Shown in pieces: positions 27,640 through 35,629 of a DNA stretch of 44,428 bases. Position 1 is the stretch's first letter, and every line of letters starts with the position of its first letter. The notes under the pieces are model-generated. The model was not told where the DNA came from. It ran no database searches and saw only the letters and a program-made list of their open reading frames with translations. Source of the stretch: Thermoleophilia bacterium (GTDB taxonomy: Bacteria > Actinomycetota > Thermoleophilia > Miltoncostaeales > Miltoncostaeaceae); assembly GCA_017882585.1 (NCBI GenBank), contig JADGPF010000076.1:1-44428 (forward strand). The letters run 5' to 3'. The translations under genes and the position numbers were made by a program.

Positions 27640-29409
27640 TCACCCGGGCGGAATGCCCAGCCGGATCAGCGCCATCGACGCGATCTGGCTGAACGCCGGC
27701 GCGGCCACGGTACCGCCATACGTGCCAACCCCCGGCTCGTCCACGGTGACCACGATGACCAACCGCGGATGGTTGGCCGGAACGTAGCCCGCGAACGAGG
27801 ACACGAACAGTGAATTGCTGTACTTGCCGTCGCTCCCGATGACCTGCGCGGTGCCGGTCTTGCCGGCCACTGAGTAGCCCTTGACGGTCGCTGCATCGCC
27901 GGTGCCCCGCGTGGAGACAACCTTGCGCAGCATTCCGTCGAGCTCTTGCGCGGTGGTGACGGAGATGATCCGCGGGCCCGCCGGATAGGCCACCGGCTTG
28001 CCCCCCACCTTGGCCACGAGATGCGGCGTGACCAGGCGGCCGCGGTTGGCGATCACCGAGAATGCGCGCGCGATCTGGAGCTGGGTCGCAGACACCCCCT
28101 GCCCGATCGGGACGTTGCCGATCGAGACGCCGGACCAGCCCGGGCCCTGGTACTGGGGGAAATAGCCCGTGCTCTCACCGGGATAGTCGATGCCGGTGGG
28201 ACGGCCGAAGCCGAACTTGGAGACCCAGCCGGCCAGCGCAGGGTAGCCGACGCGCTCCGCGACCTTGATGGTGCCGATGTTGCTCGAGCGCTCGAGGATC
28301 TCGGACACCGACCACACCTTGGTGCCGTGGGATTCGGCGTCGTGGATCTTGACGTCGAAGAGCGGCAGGACGCCCGGGACCGCGATCCTGGTGCTGGGCG
28401 TCACGAGGCCCTCCTGGATCGCACCGGCCATGGTGACGATTTTGAAGATCGAGCCCGGCTCGAACTGGTCGGTGACCGACCGCAGGCGGGCAGTCGCGGG
28501 ATCGAACTGGGCGCGGTCGTTCGGGTTGTAGCCCGGTGAGGTCGCCATCCCGAGGATCGCACCGGTCTGGGGCTGCATCACGATGCCGCTGACCGACTTT
28601 GCCCGGAACTGCGCCTGCGTGGCCGCGAGGATCGACTCGAGGTTGGCCTGAATATTGGAGTCCAGGGTGAGCTGGATGGTCTCGCCGGGCCTGGCGGGGG
28701 TGCTCTTGACCGTCGACAGTGCCTGACCCTGGGGGTCCTGGTTCTCGATCACCACCCCGGGCGTTCCGGTCAGCGCGGTGTTGTACTGCTGCTCAAGCCC
28801 CGACAGACCACCGGTGTCGCCGACGAGCCCGAGGACCTGGGCGGCGAGGTCGCTATTCGGCAGATCGCGGGCGAACGAGTCTTGGACGCTGATGCCGCTG
28901 ATCCCCAGGTTCCGGACCGCGTTCCCGACCGACTGGTTGAGTCCCTGCGCGACGACCGAATAGCCGCCGGTCACGATCAGCTTTGCCAAGATCGCGCTCT
29001 CGGGCACCTTCAGTAGCGGGGCGAGCCGCATGGCGTCCTGCTGGGCGTCGGTGACCAGATACGGCGTCGCCACAACGGTGTCGCTGAGCCGATCGAACGC
29101 CAGCTCATAGCCGTTTCGGTCGACGATCGCTCCGCGCTGGCCGGGGCTGACGACGGTCTTCTCCTGCTGGCTTGCCGCGACCGCCGACAACCACCCCGAG
29201 TCGACCGTGCCGAGCCAACCGGCCCGGGCAATCATCAGTGCGACGCCGACGACGGCGAGCGCACCGAGCAAGCGGATCCTGCGCGATCCCTCGCGCCGGG
29301 TGATCGCCGGAGGCTTCGCGGACCGGCGCCGACGCGACGTCGGGCGCTGTCGCTGGCGGGAGCCACCGGTCCCAGAGCGACGCGAACGCGAACTCGGGCG
29401 TCGGTCCAT
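27640..29409 (-). CDS. ftsI: Penicillin-binding protein / septal transpeptidase FtsI
   Basis: SxxK (GSIFK), SxN (SSN), KTG (AGKTGTAQ); N-terminal basic region plus TM; dcw position. Confidence 0.93.
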   Translation of the reverse strand: MDRRPSSRSRRSGTGGSRQRQRPTSRRRRSAKPPAITRREGSRRIRLLGALAVVGVALMIARAGWLGTVDSGWLSAVAASQQEKTVVSPGQRGAIVDRNGYELAFDRLSDTVVATPYLVTDAQQDAMRLAPLLKVPESAILAKLIVTGGYSVVAQGLNQSVGNAVRNLGISGISVQDSFARDLPNSDLAAQVLGLVGDTGGLSGLEQQYNTALTGTPGVVIENQDPQGQALSTVKSTPARPGETIQLTLDSNIQANLESILAATQAQFRAKSVSGIVMQPQTGAILGMATSPGYNPNDRAQFDPATARLRSVTDQFEPGSIFKIVTMAGAIQEGLVTPSTRIAVPGVLPLFDVKIHDAESHGTKVWSVSEILERSSNIGTIKVAERVGYPALAGWVSKFGFGRPTGIDYPGESTGYFPQYQGPGWSGVSIGNVPIGQGVSATQLQIARAFSVIANRGRLVTPHLVAKVGGKPVAYPAGPRIISVTTAQELDGMLRKVVSTRGTGDAATVKGYSVAGKTGTAQVIGSDGKYSNSLFVSSFAGYVPANHPRLVIVVTVDEPGVGTYGGTVAAPAFSQIASMALIRLGIPPG

Positions 29410-29413
29410 CGAC

Positions 29414-29821
29414 CTACGGCGTCGGGTTCGGGGCGCTCAGGAACGTCACCTGGGACGCAACCTCCTGTTTCATCCCCAGTTTGCGCGAGGCTGCGATGCG
29501 TACCTGCGCGTCTGTTTGCTGCAGCGCCTGATTGAGGTTGACGATCTCCGACTGCGCCTCGGTGGTGCGCTGAAGCGTGAGGCTCGAGCGCGTCGAAAGG
29601 CGCAGCGTCGTGGCATTGAGGAAGACGATCCCACCGAGCGTGACCGCCAGGGCAGGGGCCCATGCCCAGCGGACCAACAGCCGGGTGCGACGCCGCTGCC
29701 GCGTCCGTGGCTGCGGGCGCGTGGACGGCCGGCGCGACGGACTTGTGTGTTCGAGCGGCCGGGTTCGGGCAGGAGCCGTCCGCCGCCGTGCGGGGGCGGT
29801 CGCTCGCGCTCGGACGCTCAT
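29414..29821 (-). CDS. ftsL: FtsL-like bitopic cell-division protein
   Basis: Arg/Pro-rich cytoplasmic N-terminus, one TM, short coiled-coil, ARKLGM-type C-terminus; between rsmH and ftsI. Confidence 0.75.
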   Translation of the reverse strand: MSVRARATAPARRRTAPARTRPLEHTSPSRRPSTRPQPRTRQRRRTRLLVRWAWAPALAVTLGGIVFLNATTLRLSTRSSLTLQRTTEAQSEIVNLNQALQQTDAQVRIAASRKLGMKQEVASQVTFLSAPNPTP

Positions 29822-30756
29822 ACGGACTCCAACTTGCGCACCGCGCGCAGGCGGGCCGAACGCGATCGAGGGTTGCGATGGGACTCGGCGGCGCTCGGCA
29901 TGATCGCGCGAGTGTTGAGCAGCGCGCCGTCGGGAGTGCGCCCGCATCCGCAGGCCGGCATGTCCGGCGGGCAAATGCAGCCTTGCGCGCGTGCCCGCAT
30001 GAAGCGCTTGACGATCCGGTCCTCAAGCGAATGGAAGCTGATCACGGCAAGAACGCCGGTCACCGCCAGCAGGTCGAACGCCGATTCCAGCGCGTGCGGC
30101 AGGAGCTCAAGCTCGGCGTTCACGACGATGCGCAGCGCCTGGAAGACCCGCTTGGCCGGATGCCCGCCGGCGAACAACGCGCCCGCCGGAACCGCGGACC
30201 GGACGACTTCGACGAGGTCGGCCGTCGTCATGATCGGCGCGGTCGCCCGGCGGCGCACGATCGCCCGGGCGATCTGGCGCGCATAGCGCTCCTCTCCGTA
30301 CTCGCGGAACCACCGCGCGAGGTCGGCCTCGGGCGCCTCGGCGACGAGCGTCGCCGCGGAGATCGGTTGGCTCGGGTCCATGCGCATGTCAAGCGGCGCC
30401 TGGCGGGCATAGGAGAATCCGCGCTCGGGCCGGTCGACCTGCATCGACGAGATGCCGAGATCCATCAGAATCGCGTCCGCGTGAACGCCGTCCTGGACCA
30501 ACTCGTCGAGCGCGACGGCGAAGTTGGCACGCTCGAAGCGCGTCTCGCACGACGTGCGGGACGCGAATGCATCGAAGAACGGACGGACGTCGGGGTCCTG
30601 GTCAATGGCGACGTACAGACCGTCGGATCCCAGTTCCTCGGCGATCCGCTGCGCGTGACCCCCCGCACCGAACGTGCAGTCGACCACGGTCTGACCCGGC
30701 TGCGGTCGCAGCAGGTCCAGGACCTCGTCGGCCAGCACCGGCTCGTGGACTGTCAT
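29818..30756 (-). CDS. rsmH: 16S rRNA (cytosine1402-N4)-methyltransferase
   Basis: HEPVLADEVLDLL, DCTFGAGGHAQRI, DLGISSMQVDRPERGFSY, FHSLEDRIVKRF. Confidence 0.95.
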   Translation of the reverse strand: MTVHEPVLADEVLDLLRPQPGQTVVDCTFGAGGHAQRIAEELGSDGLYVAIDQDPDVRPFFDAFASRTSCETRFERANFAVALDELVQDGVHADAILMDLGISSMQVDRPERGFSYARQAPLDMRMDPSQPISAATLVAEAPEADLARWFREYGEERYARQIARAIVRRRATAPIMTTADLVEVVRSAVPAGALFAGGHPAKRVFQALRIVVNAELELLPHALESAFDLLAVTGVLAVISFHSLEDRIVKRFMRARAQGCICPPDMPACGCGRTPDGALLNTRAIMPSAAESHRNPRSRSARLRAVRKLESV

Positions 30757-30760
30757 CGCG

Positions 30761-31210
30761 TCACCCAACGCGATCGGCAAGACGCTTGGCACGGGCCGAT
30801 ACCCCCTCTCGACGAAGCGCTGTAAATCGATCCGCGAGACGGTCGCCATCCCAGACCTCCAGATACTCGCCTGCCCCAACGACCTTCACACGCGATTCCA
30901 GACCCGCGTGCTCCCGGAGCTCGGCCGGCAGCAGAATCCGGCCCTGGCGGTCCAGGTCCTGTTCGAACGCCCCCGCCGACAGAAACCGGCTCAGTTCGCG
31001 TCCTTCGTCGTCGAGGACACTCATCGCCCCGAACGTGCGCTCGATGAGGCCCGCCCAGTCACGGCGCGGCACGATAATCAGGCATTCATCGATCCACCAG
31101 CCCACGACGGCGCCACCGATAAACGGCTCCCGCAGCCGTGCCGGAATCGCCATCCGGAAGCGGTTGTCGAGGCTGCATTCGTGGGTCCCTGTCAGCAACC
31201 GGCGCTGCAT
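30761..31210 (-). CDS. mraZ: Transcriptional regulator MraZ
   Basis: LLTGTHECSLDNRFRMAIPARLRE and DRQGRILLPAELREHAGL SpoVT/AbrB-like repeats; first gene of dcw. Confidence 0.93.
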   Translation of the reverse strand: MQRRLLTGTHECSLDNRFRMAIPARLREPFIGGAVVGWWIDECLIIVPRRDWAGLIERTFGAMSVLDDEGRELSRFLSAGAFEQDLDRQGRILLPAELREHAGLESRVKVVGAGEYLEVWDGDRLADRFTALRREGVSARAKRLADRVG

Positions 31211-31213
31211 GTG

Positions 31214-31239
31214 CCCCACCGTACCCCACATCTCCCCAC
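31214..31239 (-). promoter_or_regulatory. Three MraZ-binding-type boxes (GTGGGG x3, 10-nt period)
   Basis: CCCCAC on plus strand at 31214-31219, 31224-31229, 31234-31239, directly upstream of mraZ. Confidence 0.85.
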
Positions 31240-31314
31240 ATCACAACGCCATACGCCCCAATAGTCCCAACGGTTCCCCCACGGCCACGCAGTTCGCACC
31301 CCGCGACACGGGCA

Positions 31315-31328
31315 CGAACATGTGTTCC
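31315..31328. promoter_or_regulatory. LexA/DinR-like SOS box 1: CGAACATGTGTTCC
   Basis: Matches CGAACRNRYGTTYC at all positions. Confidence 0.75.
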
Positions 31329-31338
31329 GTCCGAGGGG

Positions 31339-31352
31339 CGAACTAATGTTCG
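31339..31352. promoter_or_regulatory. LexA-like SOS box 2: CGAACTAATGTTCG
   Basis: Perfect CGAAC-N4-GTTCG dyad (mycobacterial-type SOS box core), overlaps a TAATGT -10-like element at 31344-31349. Confidence 0.75.
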
Positions 31353-31356
31353 GTAC

Positions 31357-31701
31357 ATGACTGGAACCGTGCACCACCTCCACGCTCACCGGCACCACCA
31401 GACGCCCCGCCTGACCGTGGTCGCCACCCCCACCCCGCGTCGTCGCCCGATGTCCGCGAACCTGGCCCTGTTCGGGGTTGGACTGACGCCGGGTTTCATC
31501 CTCGCCGCAGCCGTATCCGCGCAGGGCGGCGCCGCCATGGTCCAAACCGCGCTGGTTTTAGCCGGCATCTCGGCCGCGGTCACGGTTGCGGCCGGCGTGC
31601 GTGCCCGACAGATCGCACGGCGGCGCGAGCGGCGGCTGCGTCAGCGCGAACGCCAGCGACCGACGGTGCGCACGCCGGTTTCGATGCGCCGCGCGGCCTA
31701 A
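31357..31701 (+). CDS. Small His-rich/Arg-rich membrane protein, candidate SOS-regulated gene (alternative start 31450)
   Basis: HHLHAHRHHQ N-terminus, hydrophobic segments LALFGVGLTPGFILAAAVSA and AAMVQTALVLAGISAAVTVAAGV, basic C-terminus; SOS-like boxes immediately upstream. Confidence 0.7.
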   Translation: MTGTVHHLHAHRHHQTPRLTVVATPTPRRRPMSANLALFGVGLTPGFILAAAVSAQGGAAMVQTALVLAGISAAVTVAAGVRARQIARRRERRLRQRERQRPTVRTPVSMRRAA

Positions 31702-31813
31702 CCGGCTCCGGCTCACAACTCCCTGCAACACATGGACTCGCCGGCCCTATCGCCGCCGCGCGATGCGCTACCGTCCGGGCAGTGCTGGTTCACCAATTTG
31801 CAACATCCTACGA

Positions 31814-32680
31814 GTGATCGCAGCAGCGATCGACGTCGGCACGAACACGACGCGGCTGCTCGTCGCACGCGTCGATGCAGAACACCTCACGCCGCTTGCA
31901 ACCGACAGTGTCATGACCGCGCTGGGAAGCGGGGTCGACACCACCGGGCGCATCACCGACGCAGGGCTCGATTTGGTCGAGCACACCGTGGAGGCGATGG
32001 CACGGCAGGCGCGCGCACTTGGTGCCGCGCGCATCGCGATTGCCTGCACGGCGGTGGGCCGGGAGGCGGTCAATGCCCCCGATCTGCTGGCGCGGATCTC
32101 GTCCGCAACAGGGGTCGCGCCGGTCGTATTGTCTGGCGAACGCGAGGCCGAACTGACCTACGCCGGGATCGTGGCCTGCGGCGCGGCCGATGAGCTCGTC
32201 GCCGCCGACCTCGGCGGCGGCTCGCTCGAATTGATGGGGGGTCGGGCCGGGGAACTGTCATGGGCCACATCGCTCGCCATTGGGGTGCGCAAACTCACCG
32301 AGCGATTCGCCATTGCGGATCCCCCGGCCCGCGCCGTCTGGGATGCGATCGTCGACGATGTGACACGGCGTGTCGACTCGGTCGCCGCGACGCATCCGAC
32401 TGATGCGATCGTGGTCACCGGCGGGTCGGCGGCAGCGCTTGCTCAGCTGGCCGGCAACGAGCGCCTCGATGCGGCGTCGCTCGAAGGCGTCGCCGACGCC
32501 CTCGCCACCGATACTGCCGACGCACTGGCCATGACCACCGGCCTCGATGCGCCGCGTCTACGCCTCTGCTTCGCGGGTGCCGCCGCCCTCGAGGGCATTC
32601 GCCGCGGGTTCGGCCTTGACGAGCTGTACGTATCGACTGCAGGGTTGCGTGAGGGACTCGTGTTGGAGGCGACGCGATGA
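31814..32680 (+). CDS. ppx: Ppx/GppA-family exopolyphosphatase
   Basis: AIDVGTNTTRLLV, GEREAELTYAG, ADLGGGSLEL, SLAIGVRKLTERF, GGSAAALAQLAG. Confidence 0.9.
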   Translation: MIAAAIDVGTNTTRLLVARVDAEHLTPLATDSVMTALGSGVDTTGRITDAGLDLVEHTVEAMARQARALGAARIAIACTAVGREAVNAPDLLARISSATGVAPVVLSGEREAELTYAGIVACGAADELVAADLGGGSLELMGGRAGELSWATSLAIGVRKLTERFAIADPPARAVWDAIVDDVTRRVDSVAATHPTDAIVVTGGSAAALAQLAGNERLDAASLEGVADALATDTADALAMTTGLDAPRLRLCFAGAAALEGIRRGFGLDELYVSTAGLREGLVLEATR

Positions 32681-33516
32681 GCACCACAGGCGGCGACTAT
32701 CTCAGGCACTGGGGGCTCGCCGAGCCGCCGTTCCTCATCGAGCCCGACCCTCGGTTCGCATACGAGCGCGCCGACCACCGCGAGGCACTCGCACGCATGC
32801 TGTTCGGCCTGACCCAGCTCGGTGGCCTCGTCTTGATCACCGGAGAGATCGGCTGCGGGAAGACCATGCTCGCAGAGACTCTGCGTGGGATGCTCTCGGG
32901 CGGCGGATACCGCGTGGTCTCCGTGCCCAACCCCCCGCGCACGAGTGCCGCGTTGCTCGGCGCCGTGCTCGAGGCCGCCGGGGGTCCCAGCGCCGGTGGC
33001 TCGGCGGCGCGGCTGTCTGGGCTGGTCCGGCAACAGCTCCAAGAGGCGATCGCGCAAGGTCAGCGCGTCGTGTTGGCCGTCGACGAGGCGCAGCGGCTCG
33101 ATGCCCGCGCGCTGGACGAACTGCGCATGCTCACCAACCCGGGCTCGGGCGGATCGGCGCCGGCCGTGCTGCTTGGGCAACCCGAGCTGAGCACCCGCAT
33201 CGGACGGTACCCGCAGCTGGCGCAGCGGATCGTCGTGCGCTATCACCTGCAGCCCATGCCCGCCGACGAGATCGAGGGCTACATCAGCCACCGGACACGG
33301 ATCGCTGGATCGCCGCGCCGCCTGTTCACGCGACGGGCCGCGGCCGCCGTCCACGAGGAAACCGGCGGGACGCCCCGCCTCGTCAATCTCCTGTGCGCGA
33401 ATGCTCTGTTCGTCGGTGCCGCACGGGGGGAAGAGCAGATAGGCGCCGATACGATCCGGGACCTCGCCGAGGATCGGCGTCGATCGGAACATCTCGCGGA
33501 CCGGGGGGCCCAGTGA
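32677..33516 (+). CDS. ExeA/GspA-like AAA+ ATPase
   Basis: PFLIEPDPRFAY, Walker A ITGEIGCGKTMLAETL, Walker B VVLAVDEAQRLD, GTPRLVNLLCANAL; ATGA overlap with ppx. Confidence 0.85.
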   Translation: MSTTGGDYLRHWGLAEPPFLIEPDPRFAYERADHREALARMLFGLTQLGGLVLITGEIGCGKTMLAETLRGMLSGGGYRVVSVPNPPRTSAALLGAVLEAAGGPSAGGSAARLSGLVRQQLQEAIAQGQRVVLAVDEAQRLDARALDELRMLTNPGSGGSAPAVLLGQPELSTRIGRYPQLAQRIVVRYHLQPMPADEIEGYISHRTRIAGSPRRLFTRRAAAAVHEETGGTPRLVNLLCANALFVGAARGEEQIGADTIRDLAEDRRRSEHLADRGAQ

Positions 33517-33842
33517 GCGAAGTCACCTACCAGACGTTTCTGAGCGATATCGGGCGGTTGGGCGCGGAACGGTTCGTCCCGCTGCCGCCGAACGCACTGT
33601 CAACGCGCCGCAAGGACGCCGACCGAACACTCACCATCAGGATCTCGAAGGCACAGGATCGCTGGCTGGATCACGTCGAGGCCATCACCGGCAAGGGCAT
33701 CGATGCCGACGCGATCGTCCGGGCCCTCATCGATCTCGCGGGTGAATTGGACGTCGACTGGGCGATGCTGGCCGGGGCGCCGTCCGTCCGGAGCGCGATT
33801 GCAGACGCCGTCCGCGTCCGCCAGGCGACCGCCCGCAGCTAA
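33513..33842 (+). CDS. Putative ribbon-helix-helix-like small protein (109 aa)
   Basis: RTLTIRISKAQDRWLDHVEAITGKGIDADAIVRALIDLA resembles an RHH fold; GTGA overlap with ATPase gene. Confidence 0.6.
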   Translation: MSEVTYQTFLSDIGRLGAERFVPLPPNALSTRRKDADRTLTIRISKAQDRWLDHVEAITGKGIDADAIVRALIDLAGELDVDWAMLAGAPSVRSAIADAVRVRQATARS

Positions 33843-34360
33843 TGGCGCGCGCCTGGGAGGTCAACGGCCTTGCGCCCAACGCCAGGTTTCGTGACGCGGC
33901 GGGACGCATCGTGCTGACGCGGTGGCGGGAGATGATGAGCTACCGCGAGGGGACGTTGGCCGGCGAGGACATCGAGGAGCTGCACGCGATGCGGGTCTCC
34001 TCGCGCCGACTGCGCGCGGCGATGGACGCATTCGTCGACGTCTTCCCGGCGCGCAGCTTCCGCCGATATCTGCGCGAGGTCAAACGCATCACCGACACCC
34101 TCGGCGACGCACGCGATCTGGACGTCGCCATCGATCACCTGACGGTGCTGCTGCCCGATCTCGAACCAATCGACCGACCGGGCCTGGAGGGACTTATCGA
34201 CCGGTATGAACAACAACGGCGCGCAGAGGATGCGCAGATTCATGCGCTGTTTATCCGCCTCGAGCAGGTGGCGTTCGGCGCGCGCTTCGAGGCCTGGGTC
34301 GCCAAGCACACCGGGATCGACGCGGACGAACTGCAGCCCGGCCCGTCGGGGAGTCACTGA
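33842..34360 (+). CDS. CHAD domain protein 1 (N-half-like motif)
   Basis: IEELHAMRVSSRRLRAAMDAFVDVFP … LREVKRITDTLGDARDLDVAIDHL. Confidence 0.85.
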   Translation: MARAWEVNGLAPNARFRDAAGRIVLTRWREMMSYREGTLAGEDIEELHAMRVSSRRLRAAMDAFVDVFPARSFRRYLREVKRITDTLGDARDLDVAIDHLTVLLPDLEPIDRPGLEGLIDRYEQQRRAEDAQIHALFIRLEQVAFGARFEAWVAKHTGIDADELQPGPSGSH

Positions 34361-34944
34361 TGGCCAAGCCACGCCCGGTGACCGGGATCGACCCGGCGCG
34401 TCGCGTGCGACCGAACGCTCGCAAGATCCTCGCGACCCGCATCGACGAGATCTACCAGTACGACGGGCTCGTGGCGAACCCCGCAAACATCACCGATCTG
34501 CACAATATGCGCATCGCGTTCAAGCGGCTGCGCTACCTGCTCGAGATCTTCGAAGCCGCGTTCGGGGTGGACCTGGAGCCATTCCTCGATCACGTCAAGT
34601 CGATGCAGGACCTGCTGGGCGACATACATGACTGCGATGTCCAGGTCCCGATGCTCGAAGCCCACCTGGCCTGGCTCGAGCGCCAGGAGGCCATCAGCGT
34701 GGAGCGCATGCTTACCGGCGCGCGACGCACCCGCAATCCGGAGGATCAATCGGTCGCGCTCGAACGCTTCCGCAGCCGCCTTGAGGCCGCGCGGCGGACC
34801 GATGAACGCCCCGGCATCCACACGCTCATCGCGATGCGCCGCGCCCAGCGCATCGCGCTGTACACACAGTTCACCAACGCGTGGCGCCGGCTTAAACATG
34901 AGCGATTCCGCCAACGCCTCGAGCACGCGCTCGGCATCAGATAG
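34360..34944 (+). CDS. CHAD domain protein 2 (C-half-like motif)
   Basis: ITDLHNMRIAFKRLRYLLEIFEAAFG … LDHVKSMQDLLGDIHDCDVQV. Confidence 0.85.
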   Translation: MAKPRPVTGIDPARRVRPNARKILATRIDEIYQYDGLVANPANITDLHNMRIAFKRLRYLLEIFEAAFGVDLEPFLDHVKSMQDLLGDIHDCDVQVPMLEAHLAWLERQEAISVERMLTGARRTRNPEDQSVALERFRSRLEAARRTDERPGIHTLIAMRRAQRIALYTQFTNAWRRLKHERFRQRLEHALGIR

Positions 34945-34954
34945 GCACCGAGCG

Positions 34955-35629
34955 ATGACGCCCGCCGCTTCGTCCCTGGCGCTCATCGGGGATATCCACG
35001 CACGCAGTGATGCCCTCGCCGCCGTCCTTGGCGCCATCGGCGCCGCCGGCATCGCCAGCGGGATCTGCACGGGGGATCTGGTCATGCGCGGACCCGACCC
35101 GGCGCGGTGTATTGCGCGCCTGCGCGAGCTCGGGTGGCCGACGGTCATCGGCAATACCGATCGCAAAATAGTCGCAGGCGATCCGCGACCGCCCGGCCAT
35201 CCGGCCTCCAGCCGCGTCGGGTCGCGGTCCTGGACCTTCCGTCAGCTGGATGCCGAGGACCTTGCCTGGCTGGAGGGCCTGCCGGGGCAGGTCCGCGTGG
35301 AGTTCGGCGGCGCGCGCGTGCTGGTGACCCACGGCGACGGGGACTCGCTCGCGGTTCCGATCACCGCCCAGACGTCAACCCGCGAGATCGAGCGCCAACT
35401 CCGCAAGTTGGACGCCGACGTGCTCGTGCTCGGGCACACCCACGAGGCGATGATTCGTCGCGTCCGCAACGGCATTGTGGTCAACCCCGGAGCAGTCGGC
35501 GAGAGCCGCGACCCGGACTGGCAGCCGCACTGGGCATGGCTGGAGGCGACGCCGACGGGCATCGTCGCCCATCTGGAAGTCGTGCCCACTCCGCTCGCGC
35601 CGCAGCGCGACGATCTCCCCGAAGATTAG
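34955..35629 (+). CDS. Calcineurin-like metallophosphoesterase (YfcE/MJ0936-type)
   Basis: GDIHA, GDLVMRGP, GNTD, THGD, LGHTHEAM, NPGAVGESRD. Confidence 0.88.
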   Translation: MTPAASSLALIGDIHARSDALAAVLGAIGAAGIASGICTGDLVMRGPDPARCIARLRELGWPTVIGNTDRKIVAGDPRPPGHPASSRVGSRSWTFRQLDAEDLAWLEGLPGQVRVEFGGARVLVTHGDGDSLAVPITAQTSTREIERQLRKLDADVLVLGHTHEAMIRRVRNGIVVNPGAVGESRDPDWQPHWAWLEATPTGIVAHLEVVPTPLAPQRDDLPED

